A stretch of 64,000 nucleotides of DNA from positions 217,581-281,580 of the forward strand of contig JADKAW010000004.1 in the NCBI GenBank assembly GCA_016719055.1, given 5' to 3'. The DNA is from Candidatus Rhodoferax mariagerensis (GTDB lineage Bacteria > Pseudomonadota > Gammaproteobacteria > Burkholderiales > Burkholderiaceae_C). Shown in pieces: positions 47,012 through 55,196 of this stretch. A program made the translations under genes and the position numbers. Below the pieces are notes generated by a model, which saw nothing but the letters and a program-made list of their open reading frames with translations, did not search any database and was not told the origin of the DNA. Position 1 is the first letter of the stretch; the number at the start of each line of letters is the position of its first letter.

Positions 47012-48433
47012 ATGAATCTGCCCCTGGATACTGAACTGATCGAAAACTACACGTTTGATGAAATTTTCATAGGCCAGAGTGCTCAGCTTTTGCGCACGCT
47101 GACGCCGGAAGACATCGAGGCCTTTGCTGCAGTCTCTGGCGACACCAACCCTGCGCACCTTGATCCGGAGTACGCCAATGACACCTTGTTTCACGGCGTC
47201 ATTGCGCACGGGATGTGGAGCGGCGCACTGATTTCCGCCTTGCTTGGCACGCAGTTTCCAGGCCCTGGAACCATTTATCAGGATCAGGCACTGCATTTTG
47301 TCAAACCGGTTCGTGTTGGCGACACGCTGACGGTGAAGGTGACGGTCAAGTCGCGCCAGGTCGAAAACAACAGCGTTGAACTCGATTGCCAAGTGGTCAA
47401 CCAAAACGGACACTGTGTGCTCAGCGGCATGGCCAGGGTGCTGGCCCCGACCATCAAGGTGCGGTTGCCGCGGGTAGTTGCGCCGCGGATTCAGGTGTCA
47501 GATCCTCAGGCACGTTTTAATGAATTGCTGGCGCTCAGCAATGGCTTGGCAGCGGTGCGTTGCGCTGTTGTCCACCCGTGTGATGAGGGTTCCCTGAGCG
47601 GTGCCATGGACTCTGCCCGTTATGGTTTGATTGTGCCGGTGCTGATTGGCCCTGAAATCCGAATCCGCCACTTGGCGGCTGAGCACGGCATCGACCTGCA
47701 CGGTGCCGAAATCATTTCAGAGCCACACAGCCACGCAGCAGCCGAAAAAGCGGCTGAACTGGCCGCCTCGGGCAATGTAGAAATGCTCATGAAGGGTAGT
47801 TTGCACACTGACGAGCTGATAGCCGCGGTGTTGGCGATTCGCACTTTGCGCACTGGCCGGCGCATGTCGCATGTGTTTCGTTTTGAGGTGCCGCTGTATC
47901 ACAAGCCGCTGCTGATCACCGATGCGGCGCTGAACATTCACCCCACGCTGCAAGAAAAAGTGGACATCATCCAAAACGCCATTGACTTTGCCCGCATCAT
48001 GGGTGTCAAGGTGCCCAAGGTAGCGATTTTGTCGGCCGTCGAAACCGTCAACCCCAATATTCCTTCGACCCTGGACGCTGCTGCACTGTGCAAAATGGCC
48101 AGCCGCGGTCAGATCACCGGCGGCGTGTTGGACGGTCCACTCGCCTTTGACAATGCCATCTCGATGCACGCGGCGAAAATCAAAAAAATCACCTCTGAGG
48201 TGGCCGGTCACGCCGACATCATGGCCGTTCCTGACCTTGAGAGCGGCAACATGCTGGCAAAACAGCTGGAGTACCTGGCGGGTGCCAGTGGCTCGGGTCT
48301 GGTGGTGGGTGCGCGGGTGCCGATTGCCCTGACCAGCCGGGCCGAAGGGCCCTCAAACCGCGTCGCTTCGGCCCTGCTGGGTTTGATGGTGGCCCACAAC
48401 GCCCGTCGCGACCACACCCGTCCTGCCTGGTAA
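47012..48433 (+). CDS. MaoC dehydratase / phosphate acetyltransferase fusion
   Basis: A 473-residue fusion known in betaproteobacteria. The N-terminal 150 residues form a MaoC-type hot-dog domain with the hydratase motif AAVSGDTNPAHLDPEYA near residues 39-55 and FHGVIAHGMWSGALIS. The C-terminal part is a phosphate acetyl/butyryltransferase domain (NVEMLMKGSLHTDELIAAV; ITDAALNIHPTLQEK; GGVLDGPLAFDNAIS). It would convert an acyl-CoA and phosphate to acyl phosphate, which the acetate kinase 10 bases downstream uses to make ATP. The hydratase could feed enoyl-CoAs into the same path. Start at ATG 47012; the longer frame lacks support. Confidence 0.9.
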   Translation: MNLPLDTELIENYTFDEIFIGQSAQLLRTLTPEDIEAFAAVSGDTNPAHLDPEYANDTLFHGVIAHGMWSGALISALLGTQFPGPGTIYQDQALHFVKPVRVGDTLTVKVTVKSRQVENNSVELDCQVVNQNGHCVLSGMARVLAPTIKVRLPRVVAPRIQVSDPQARFNELLALSNGLAAVRCAVVHPCDEGSLSGAMDSARYGLIVPVLIGPEIRIRHLAAEHGIDLHGAEIISEPHSHAAAEKAAELAASGNVEMLMKGSLHTDELIAAVLAIRTLRTGRRMSHVFRFEVPLYHKPLLITDAALNIHPTLQEKVDIIQNAIDFARIMGVKVPKVAILSAVETVNPNIPSTLDAAALCKMASRGQITGGVLDGPLAFDNAISMHAAKIKKITSEVAGHADIMAVPDLESGNMLAKQLEYLAGASGSGLVVGARVPIALTSRAEGPSNRVASALLGLMVAHNARRDHTRPAW

Positions 48434-48443
48434 GGAGACCCAC

Positions 48444-49628
48444 ATGGCCATTTTGTCTGTCAATGCGGGCTCTTCGACTCTCAAATTTTCCTTGTATCCC
48501 CTGGTGAACGGTGACGTTCAACCGCAAATGCTTAACGGTGTGATCGAAGGCCTGGAGCCTGGTGGCGCACCCGAGATGCGCTGGACCTTTCAGGATCAAC
48601 ACCAGGTGCGTGCGTTGTCGTTGGGAACAGACCACGTGTTTGCCCAGGCTCTGCTGAGCCTGCGTGATTTGCTGGCTGGCTTGCCTGGCGTGCCGATCAT
48701 CGACGCGGTGGCGCACCGGGTGGTGCACGGTGCTGCGCTTTACCGGGCCAGTGAAATCGTCAGCGACGAGGTACTGGCCCAACTGACCCGGCTCAATTCG
48801 CTGGCTCCACTCCACCAGCCGCACAATTTGGAAGGTGTGCGGGCGTTTCGCCAGGCCTTTGAAGGCGTACCACAGGTTGCCTGTTTTGACACCGCGTTTC
48901 ACGCCACCCTGCCTGAGGTGGATTACCGTTTTGCCCTGCCTGAATCGCTGTACGAGCAAGGCCTGCGCCGATATGGCTTTCACGGGCTGTCTTATCAATA
49001 TGTGATGGGTACCTTGCATGAGTACTCCAAACGCTCGCAAGGCCGGGTACTCATGGCCCATTTGGGCAATGGAGCCAGCCTGAGTGCTGCGCGTGAGGGT
49101 AAGAGCTGCGCCACCACCATGGGGTTTTCTGCACTGGATGGTTTGATGATGGGCACCCGCACCGGTGCGCTTGACGCGGGCGTTTTGCTGTACCTGCTTG
49201 AGCAGGGCTGGGATCACGCCAAGTTGCAAAAGCTCCTGTACAAACAAAGTGGCTTGCTTGGAGTGTCAGGCATTTCAGCCGACATGCGCCGATTGCGCTC
49301 GGATGCCAGCGCCAGCGCCAAACTGGCGATTGACATGTTTACCTACCGCGTGGTGCGCGAAAGCGGTGCCCTTATTGCCTGCATGCAGGGGCTCGATGTG
49401 ATGGCTTTCAGTGGTGGCATTGGAGAACACGACGTGGCGCTGCGCACCGAGCTGGGGCAGCGGATGGCCTGGCTGGGTGTTGACATCGACTCCAGCCTCA
49501 ATGCAAAAGCCACCGGGGATCAGGTGATGGCGATTCATACGCCCGGCAGTCGTGTTGAAGTCTGGGTGGTGCCCACCGACGAGGGTGTGGTGGCAGCACG
49601 TGAAGCAGCACGTTTGATCAAGCGCTGA
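48444..49628 (+). CDS. ackA: Acetate kinase
   Basis: A 394-residue ASKHA-fold kinase that transfers phosphate from acetyl (or propionyl/butyryl) phosphate to ADP. Motifs are LSVNAGSSTLKFSLY at residues 4-18, AHRVVHG near 90, FDTAFHATLP near 148, RRYGFHGLSYQYV near 172 and GDGISG-type segment MAHLGNGASLSA near 204. RBS AAGGAGA is close to the ATG. It is coupled to the MaoC-Pta gene with a 10-base gap, forming a substrate-level phosphorylation pair. Specificity within the acetate/propionate group cannot be read. Confidence 0.95.
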   Translation: MAILSVNAGSSTLKFSLYPLVNGDVQPQMLNGVIEGLEPGGAPEMRWTFQDQHQVRALSLGTDHVFAQALLSLRDLLAGLPGVPIIDAVAHRVVHGAALYRASEIVSDEVLAQLTRLNSLAPLHQPHNLEGVRAFRQAFEGVPQVACFDTAFHATLPEVDYRFALPESLYEQGLRRYGFHGLSYQYVMGTLHEYSKRSQGRVLMAHLGNGASLSAAREGKSCATTMGFSALDGLMMGTRTGALDAGVLLYLLEQGWDHAKLQKLLYKQSGLLGVSGISADMRRLRSDASASAKLAIDMFTYRVVRESGALIACMQGLDVMAFSGGIGEHDVALRTELGQRMAWLGVDIDSSLNAKATGDQVMAIHTPGSRVEVWVVPTDEGVVAAREAARLIKR

Positions 49629-49692
49629 CGGCTCAACGGCATGAGGTCAGATCACCAGGTTCTCGGTGAATCAGTTTGCGATACTTTCAACC

Positions 49693-50451
49693 ATGCAACT
49701 GCAAGACATCCTTTATTCCCAAGGCTTTGGCACACGGCGGGTGTGTGCTGGCTTGATCCAGCAAGGCCTGGTTCAGGTTTATGAGCCAAATCGCCCTCTA
49801 GCCCCCGTCAGATATGAGCTAGCAGCTACTGAATTTGAAGCTGGTGGGCTAAGTTTTAAAGTTCAGGGCGTTGACTGGCCTTACGCAGACAAGGCTTACC
49901 TCATGCTGCACAAACCGGCAGGCACTGAGTGCTCGCAAAAACCTTCCACCTACCCCAGCATTTACACCCTGCTGCCGGCACCTTTGCGGCAGCGGCCCCA
50001 AAAGGGGGCAGTGCAGGGCGTGCAGGCGGTTGGCCGGCTGGATCAGGACACCACAGGTTTGCTGCTACTCACTGACGATGGCAAGTTCATCCATCGCCTG
50101 AGCTCACCCAAACACCTTGTGCCCAAGGTGTATGAGGCCCGCGTTAAACACCCACTTGATGAGCGCCAGGTGAGCCGTCTGATCGAAGGCGTGGTGCTGG
50201 ACGACGACCCCAAACCGGTGCGCGCTGCCGCTTGTGTGGCAGTGTCGTCACATCATCTGCGGCTGACCTTGACCGAAGGCAAATACCACCAGGTCAAGCG
50301 CATGCTGGCAGCTGTGGGCAACCGGGTCGAGGCCCTGCACCGCTCTCAAATAGGCGCTTTGCGCCTGCCTGATGACCTGGCACCGGGTCAATGGCGATGG
50401 CTGAGCGCGGCTGACCTGGCATTGATAAACGCCACCTCAGGTGCGCGATAG
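49693..50451 (+). CDS. rsuA: RsuA-type 16S rRNA pseudouridine synthase
   Basis: A 252-residue enzyme that isomerises a uridine (U516 in E. coli) in 16S rRNA. A short S4-like N-terminus (LQDILYSQGFGTRRVCAGLI) precedes the catalytic domain with YLMLHKPAGTECS near residue 72 and the catalytic Asp in GRLDQDTTGLLLL near 117. The RLTLTEGKYHQVKRMLAAVGNRVEALHR stretch is in two conserved blocks typical of the RsuA/RluB/E/F group. ATG 49693 is chosen over a GTG nine codons earlier. Residues 34-51 lie in a dispersed repeat, in the linker after the S4 part. Confidence 0.88.
   Translation: MQLQDILYSQGFGTRRVCAGLIQQGLVQVYEPNRPLAPVRYELAATEFEAGGLSFKVQGVDWPYADKAYLMLHKPAGTECSQKPSTYPSIYTLLPAPLRQRPQKGAVQGVQAVGRLDQDTTGLLLLTDDGKFIHRLSSPKHLVPKVYEARVKHPLDERQVSRLIEGVVLDDDPKPVRAAACVAVSSHHLRLTLTEGKYHQVKRMLAAVGNRVEALHRSQIGALRLPDDLAPGQWRWLSAADLALINATSGAR
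49793..49845 (-). repeat. Dispersed GGGCTAGAGG-core repeat, copy 7 (inside rsuA)
   Basis: On the minus strand: AAATTCAGTAGCTGCTAGCTC, then ATATCTGACGGGGGCTAGAGGG. It lies within the coding region of the pseudouridine synthase, in opposite orientation to the gene, and keeps the frame. Confidence 0.7.
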
Positions 50452-50475
50452 GCTGTGTGTCTTTAGTTTTTTGAT

Positions 50476-51483
50476 TTGAAAGTCAATGTGCGTTTTATTT
50501 CTTTGAATCTTTTGGGTGTGTGGCGTGCAGTTTTCAGCCTGACACTGGCTTGTGGGTTGGCTGCAGCGCATGCCGCGCCCCCGGTGTTTGTGCTGAATTC
50601 GCTCAGCGCCAGTGTCAGTGTGATTGACCCGGTAAGCTGGACCGAGATCAAGCGTCTGCCAGCTGGCAAGGAGCCGCATCACCTTTACCTGACGCCCGAT
50701 GAAAAGTCGCTCATCATCGCCAACTCGGTGGGCGACTCGCTGCTGTTTGTCGATCCGCTGACGGCCCAGGTGCAGCGCAGCGTGACTGGCATTCTTGATC
50801 CCTACCAGCTGCGCTTTTCGCCGGACATGAAGTGGTTCGTCACGGCTGGCAACCGGCTTAACCACATCGACATCTACCGCTGGGATGGCAGCGCGATGAC
50901 GCTCGTCAAACGCATTGCCAGCAGCAAGACGCCCAGCCATCTGTGGATCGACAGCAGCAGTCGCACGGTGTATTCCACCATGCAAGACAGCAATGAGCTC
51001 GTGGCCATTGACCTGGGCTCCCAGACACTCAAGTGGCGTTACCCGACCGGCCCGCTGCCCGCGGACGTGTTTGGTACCCCGGATGACAAACAGCTGCTGA
51101 TTGGTCTGACCGGCGGCACGGGTGTGGAGGTTTACGATGTCACCGGCGCGGAGCCCAAGCTGGTCAAGCTGATCAGCACCGGAGCTGGCGCGCACTCGTT
51201 TCGTGCGCTGGGCGACAAGCGCCATGTGCTGGTGAGTAACCGGGTGGCCAATACCATCAGCAAGATTGACTACCAGAGCCTGACCGTGGTCGACACTTAC
51301 CCCGGCCCGAGTGGCCCGGATGACATGGAGGTCACGCGCGACGGCAAGTTGATCTATGTGGCGTCGCGCTGGGCGGGCAAACTCAGCGCCATCGACATGG
51401 CCGCGCACAAGGTGGTGCAACAGGTCAAGGTGGGCAAGTCGCCGCACGGGGTGTGGACGCTGGACCATGCACCGCGCCAGTAA
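50476..51483 (+). CDS. YncE-like beta-propeller protein, periplasmic
   Basis: A 335-residue secreted protein with a signal peptide (about residues 1-33, LACGLAAAHAA) and repeated propeller blades of the YVTN type: VFVLNSLSASVSVIDP, KSLIIANSVGDSLLFVDP, RHVLVSNRVANTISKID, KLIYVASRWAGKLSAID. Such proteins are often redox- or metal-linked periplasmic factors; the function here is unknown. No ATG is available at the 5' end: TTG 50476 or GTG 50488 are the candidates and neither has a strong ribosome binding site. The end overlaps the deacetylase gene by 17 bases, suggesting they act together. Confidence 0.78.
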   Translation: MKVNVRFISLNLLGVWRAVFSLTLACGLAAAHAAPPVFVLNSLSASVSVIDPVSWTEIKRLPAGKEPHHLYLTPDEKSLIIANSVGDSLLFVDPLTAQVQRSVTGILDPYQLRFSPDMKWFVTAGNRLNHIDIYRWDGSAMTLVKRIASSKTPSHLWIDSSSRTVYSTMQDSNELVAIDLGSQTLKWRYPTGPLPADVFGTPDDKQLLIGLTGGTGVEVYDVTGAEPKLVKLISTGAGAHSFRALGDKRHVLVSNRVANTISKIDYQSLTVVDTYPGPSGPDDMEVTRDGKLIYVASRWAGKLSAIDMAAHKVVQQVKVGKSPHGVWTLDHAPRQ

Positions 51484-52306
51484 TCCTTACCTTGTTGCCC
51501 AATTTGCTATCTTGTCGATAGCTTCTTGCGCTTTACCGGTAAGGGCTACAGTGCAAAAAGCTTGTGATAAGCCGGTTTACCTGACGGTTGACACCGGCCA
51601 CATGGGGGTGGCTGAGTTGATGGCCGAGGTGCTCAAGCGCCAGCAGGTTCAAGCTACATTTTTTGCCGCCAACGAACCCACCCAAGTGGGTGACGGCACG
51701 CTGGGCAGCCACTGGGCAGCCTGGTGGAAGGCGCGTGTTATTGAGGGCCACGCCTTTGCCTCACACACGTTTGACCACGTTTACTGGCGTGCAGACCTGG
51801 AAGGCGCAGCAGGATTTCGCGTGCGTCCCAGCGCCGGGCCCGACCAGGGCAAAACCCTGACATACAGCGCCAGCCAATACTGCGCCGAGCTCAACAAGGC
51901 CAGTACACGACTGCGCGACATCACCGGTCAAGCGACCTTGCCACTGTTTCGCGCGCCGGGTGGCAAAACGTCGGCCAAATTGCTGGCAGCAGCCCAAGCC
52001 TGCGGTTATGCCCACGTGGGCTGGGCACCGGCCGGCTTTCTGGGCGACGAGCTGCCCAGCGACAAATTCAGCAACACCACGCTATTGGCCAAGGCGCTGC
52101 GCGACATCCGGGCAGGCGACATCCTGATGGCGCACCTGGGCATCTGGTCGCGTCAGGATCCCTGGGCACCGGCAGTGCTGGAGCCGCTGATCGTAGGCCT
52201 CAAAGCGCGTGGTTTTTGTTTTGCAACGCTGCGTGAACATCCGCACTATCAACGCTGGATTGATGGCAGAAGCGCCATGGCTGCGTCTGCGGATAAGTTG
52301 AAGTAG
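51467..52306 (+). CDS. Polysaccharide deacetylase (NodB fold) family protein
   Basis: A 279-residue exported protein of carbohydrate esterase family 4. After a signal peptide (about residues 1-27) comes motif 1 as YLTVDTGH near residue 36, where the usual TFDDG second Asp (a metal ligand) is Thr. It continues with ATFFAANE, the metal histidines in ASHTFDHVYWR near 102 and FRAPGGKTSAKL near 162. The ATG at 51467 overlaps the propeller gene. The signal peptide core (LVAQFAILSIASCALPV) is encoded by a dispersed repeat. Deacetylation of an exopolysaccharide or peptidoglycan is the family role; the changed motif makes the activity uncertain. Confidence 0.8.
   Translation: MHRASNPYLVAQFAILSIASCALPVRATVQKACDKPVYLTVDTGHMGVAELMAEVLKRQQVQATFFAANEPTQVGDGTLGSHWAAWWKARVIEGHAFASHTFDHVYWRADLEGAAGFRVRPSAGPDQGKTLTYSASQYCAELNKASTRLRDITGQATLPLFRAPGGKTSAKLLAAAQACGYAHVGWAPAGFLGDELPSDKFSNTTLLAKALRDIRAGDILMAHLGIWSRQDPWAPAVLEPLIVGLKARGFCFATLREHPHYQRWIDGRSAMAASADKLK
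51504..51558 (+). repeat. Dispersed GGGCTAGAGG-core repeat, copy 8 (signal peptide of deacetylase)
   Basis: GCTATCTTGTCGATAGCTTC, then TTGCGCTTTACCGGTAAGGG and CTACAGTGCAAAA, aligning with copy 2 along its length. It lies just past the propeller stop codon and within the first 31 codons of the deacetylase gene. Confidence 0.7.
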
Positions 52307-52313
52307 CACGCTG

Positions 52314-53270
52314 ATGGACTGGGTGACAGATTTTTTCTCAGAGGTGCAGGGACAGTTGTTCGAGTTTGTCTTGCAACCCCTGATGTTCACGCTGGGTCTG
52401 GGCAATTTTCTGGAAGATGGTTACGCGGCCACTGGCTGGTTGCTGGTGGGCCTGTTGCAACTGGCGGTGTTGCTGTCCGTGATTGGACCTCTGGAGCGCT
52501 GGCGGCCGGTGGAGCCTGTGACTGACCCGGCCACCGTGCGGGTGGATGTGATCTACACCCTGATTCACCGGCTGGGCCTGATCCAGGTGCTGCTGTTTTT
52601 TACGCTGGACCCGCTGTTTGATCAGCTCTTTGGCACCCTGCGGGTGGCGGGTTGGCCAACCTTTCATCTCGACGCTTTCTGGCCCGGAGTTACTGACCTG
52701 CCCTGGGTCAGCCTGTTGCTCTACCTGGTGGTGTTTGATCTGGTGAACTACTGGGTGCATCGGGCACAGCACCAGTGGGAATGGTGGTGGCGTCTGCATG
52801 CGCTGCATCACGCCCAGCGTCAGCTCACGATGTGGAGCGACAACCGCACGCATCTGCTGGACGACGTGTTGCTGGCTGTCGTGTCGGTGGTCGTAGCTCA
52901 GCTCATTGGTATTGCGCCTGGGCAGTTTGTTGCCGTTGTGGCGTTGACCCAGCTCAGCGAGAGTTTTCAGCATGCCAATCTGCGGCTCTGGTTTGGCAGG
53001 CTAGGGGAGCGTTTGTGGGTCAGTCCACGATTTCACCGACTGCACCACGCTGTGGGTATCGGGCATGAATCGAAGGGCAACAATACGCTGGGAGGTTACA
53101 ACTTTGGCGTGCTTTTACCTCTCTGGGACATGCTGTTTGGTACCGCCAACTTCGAGCTGCGGTTTGATCCCACGGGGGTGCGTGACCAGGTCGAACAGGG
53201 GCGCGATTATGGGCGGGGCTTTTGGTCGCAGCAGTGGCTGGGGCTTCAACGGCTTTTCGGACGAGCCTGA
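52314..53270 (+). CDS. Sterol desaturase / fatty acid hydroxylase family membrane protein
   Basis: A 318-residue integral membrane di-iron protein. The histidine clusters expected for the family are visible: HRAQH near residue 149, HALHH near 162 and HRLHH near 243, placed between membrane helices (LLVGLLQLAVLLSVIG; LLYLVVFDLVNYW; LLAVVSVVVAQLIG). Family members hydroxylate or desaturate lipids with oxygen. The substrate is unknown. It begins 7 bases after the deacetylase stop and precedes the EI24 gene by 33 bases, so it is probably part of the same operon. Confidence 0.85.
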   Translation: MDWVTDFFSEVQGQLFEFVLQPLMFTLGLGNFLEDGYAATGWLLVGLLQLAVLLSVIGPLERWRPVEPVTDPATVRVDVIYTLIHRLGLIQVLLFFTLDPLFDQLFGTLRVAGWPTFHLDAFWPGVTDLPWVSLLLYLVVFDLVNYWVHRAQHQWEWWWRLHALHHAQRQLTMWSDNRTHLLDDVLLAVVSVVVAQLIGIAPGQFVAVVALTQLSESFQHANLRLWFGRLGERLWVSPRFHRLHHAVGIGHESKGNNTLGGYNFGVLLPLWDMLFGTANFELRFDPTGVRDQVEQGRDYGRGFWSQQWLGLQRLFGRA

Positions 53271-53303
53271 AACGAACCATCCCTGCTCGGTTATGCTTCG
53301 GTC

Positions 53304-54206
53304 ATGACTTTGCTTTTTGACTCTTTTTGGCGAGCCGTGGTGTATTGCCTGCACCCGCGGGTGATTGTGCTGTCGATTTTGCCGCTGATCCTGATGACCG
53401 GGCTGTCGCTGGGGCTGGGCTATTTGTACTGGGACCTGGCACTGGACTGGGTGCGTGCTGCGCTGGAAGCCTCGACGCTGATCAGCAGTGTATCGGGTTG
53501 GTTGCAATCACTGGGTTTGGCGGGGCTGAAGGCGGTGCTGGTGCCGCTGGTTGTCATTTTCACTGTGACACCGCTGATCGTGGTGGTGTCGCTGCTGCTG
53601 GTGGCCTTGTTGATGGCACCTGCGTTGACGGCACTGGTGGCAGAAAAGCGCTTTCCGGCACTTGAGCGAAAAAACGGTGGCTCCCTGTTGGTCGGATTGT
53701 CCTGGTCTTTGTTTTCAACCGTGCTGGCGCTGGTGGCATTGGTGGTGTCCATCCCGCTGTGGCTGATTCCCCCGCTGATTCTGATTTTGCCACCACTGAT
53801 CTGGGGCTGGCTGACCTATCGGGTGATGGCGTTTGACGCCTTGGCGGCGCATGCCAGTGCGCAGGAGCGCCGGGAGCTTTTCAAACGTCACCGCCTGGCT
53901 TTGCTCGGGATTGGCGTGTTTTGTGGCTATCTGGGTGCAGCGCCGAGCCTGATCTGGGCCTCAGGCGCGTTGCTGGCGGCTGCATTTGTGATTTTGGTGC
54001 CCCTTGCCGTCTGGATTTACACCCTGGTTTTTGCGCTGTCCTCCTTGTGGTTTGCCCACTATTGCCTGGCAGCACTGAAGGCGCTGCGCGCTGAACAGGC
54101 GTTGGCCAGCGAAGCCATCAAGTTTGACGAAGTTTTTGAAACCAACGATGCCTTGGCACTCCCCCTACCCCATGAATCTGACGCAAGCAAGCCCGGTGCA
54201 CCCTGA
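53304..54206 (+). CDS. EI24 domain-containing (CysZ-like) membrane protein
   Basis: A 300-residue membrane protein with four to five helices and the EI24/CysZ layout: an N-terminal FWRAVVYCLHPRVIVLSILPLIL, a long bundle of helices near residues 70-180 and FKRHRLALLGIGVFCGYLGAAPSLIW near 195-220. CysZ proteins of this fold carry sulfate, but many members in betaproteobacteria have no sulfate genes nearby, as here. The gene overlaps the start of the CinA-like gene by 35 bases. Confidence 0.8.
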   Translation: MTLLFDSFWRAVVYCLHPRVIVLSILPLILMTGLSLGLGYLYWDLALDWVRAALEASTLISSVSGWLQSLGLAGLKAVLVPLVVIFTVTPLIVVVSLLLVALLMAPALTALVAEKRFPALERKNGGSLLVGLSWSLFSTVLALVALVVSIPLWLIPPLILILPPLIWGWLTYRVMAFDALAAHASAQERRELFKRHRLALLGIGVFCGYLGAAPSLIWASGALLAAAFVILVPLAVWIYTLVFALSSLWFAHYCLAALKALRAEQALASEAIKFDEVFETNDALALPLPHESDASKPGAP

Positions 54207-55011
54207 CACGCCACCAACATTTGGTCTGATTGTCATTGGCGACGAAATTCTGTCCGGCAAGCGCGCTGACAAACACCTGCCCAAGGTGATCGAACTGCTC
54301 AAGGCGCGCGGCCTGAGCCTTGACTATGCCGAGTATGTGGGCGACGACCCACAGCGCATTACCAGAGCATTGCAGCGGGCGTTTGCATCGGGCGATGTGG
54401 TGTTTTCCACCGGCGGTATTGGTGCCACGCCCGACGACCACACGCGCCAGTGTGCCGCACGCGCTTTGGGAGTGGCGCTACAACTTCACCCTCAGGCCAA
54501 GGTACTGATCGAGCAGCGCATGCACGAACTGGCGCTTGAAAAAGGCAAGGTGTATGACCCTCAGGCCGACGACAGCCAACACCGTCTGAACATGGGGGTG
54601 TTTCCTCAGGGGGCCGAGATCATTCCCAATCCCTACAACAAGATTCCTGGTTTTCGCTGCGCTCAGGTGTACTTTGTGCCGGGTTTTCCTGTAATGGCCT
54701 GGCCCATGATCGAATGGGTGCTGGATACACATTACCCGAAGTTTTTCCGGCAACAGGCCTGGCTGGAGTGTTCAGTCATTGTGTTTGGCGTCATGGAAGC
54801 TACTTTGACACCTCTGATGCAACGCATTGAAAGAGATCACCCGGACGTCAAGGTCTTCAGCTTGCCCAGTGTTGACCACCCAGAGTATGGCCGGCACATT
54901 GAATTGGGTGTCAAGGGCCTGCCAGACCGAGTAGCCCTGGCCTACCCAACCTTGCTGGCGGGTCTGGCAACCTTCGGACCGAAGCTGGGGCCCGAATTGG
55001 TGCGCTCCTGA
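54172..55011 (+). CDS. CinA-like molybdopterin-binding domain protein
   Basis: A 279-residue protein of the MoCF_biosynth (CinA N-terminal) family: FGLIVIGDEILSGKRADKHLPKVI near residues 18-41, DVVFSTGGIGATPDDHT near 77-93 and NPYNKIPGFRC, VYFVPGFPVMAW near 150-170. It lacks the C-terminal CinA nicotinamide deamidase domain. Members of this short group are annotated as competence/damage-inducible or molybdopterin-binding proteins, but the reaction is not known. The ATG at 54172 is chosen; two further ATGs upstream lie deeper inside the EI24 gene. Confidence 0.85.
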   Translation: MNLTQASPVHPDTPPTFGLIVIGDEILSGKRADKHLPKVIELLKARGLSLDYAEYVGDDPQRITRALQRAFASGDVVFSTGGIGATPDDHTRQCAARALGVALQLHPQAKVLIEQRMHELALEKGKVYDPQADDSQHRLNMGVFPQGAEIIPNPYNKIPGFRCAQVYFVPGFPVMAWPMIEWVLDTHYPKFFRQQAWLECSVIVFGVMEATLTPLMQRIERDHPDVKVFSLPSVDHPEYGRHIELGVKGLPDRVALAYPTLLAGLATFGPKLGPELVRS

Positions 55012-55130
55012 TGCATTAAATTGGTGCAAACTGGGTGCTTTCTTTTGGTGCGATTGGCAGGCGGGTCGCCCAGTCATGAAACTCAAGGCAAAATAGATAT
55101 TTTTGCAGACTGGCCTCAAAGCCTGAGTTC

Positions 55131-55147
55131 TGGCATAAAAACTGCAT
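55131..55147 (+). promoter_or_regulatory. Sigma-54 promoter of glnA
   Basis: TGGCATAAAAACTGCAT has the required GG and GC separated by exactly 10 bases and matches TGGCAC-N5-TTGCA at most positions. It lies 50 bases before the glnA start. About 90-110 bases upstream are three GTGC blocks (55026-55058) that may belong to NtrC enhancer sites, though they are not a textbook match. Confidence 0.75.
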
Positions 55148-55196
55148 CCGCTGACACTGACCCCTTTTTTTACAACGACCCAACCAGGAGTATTTG

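Noticed and set aside
48219..49247. 342-codon open frame antisense to ackA
   Set aside because: Overlaps the conserved acetate kinase completely and starts in no plausible context.
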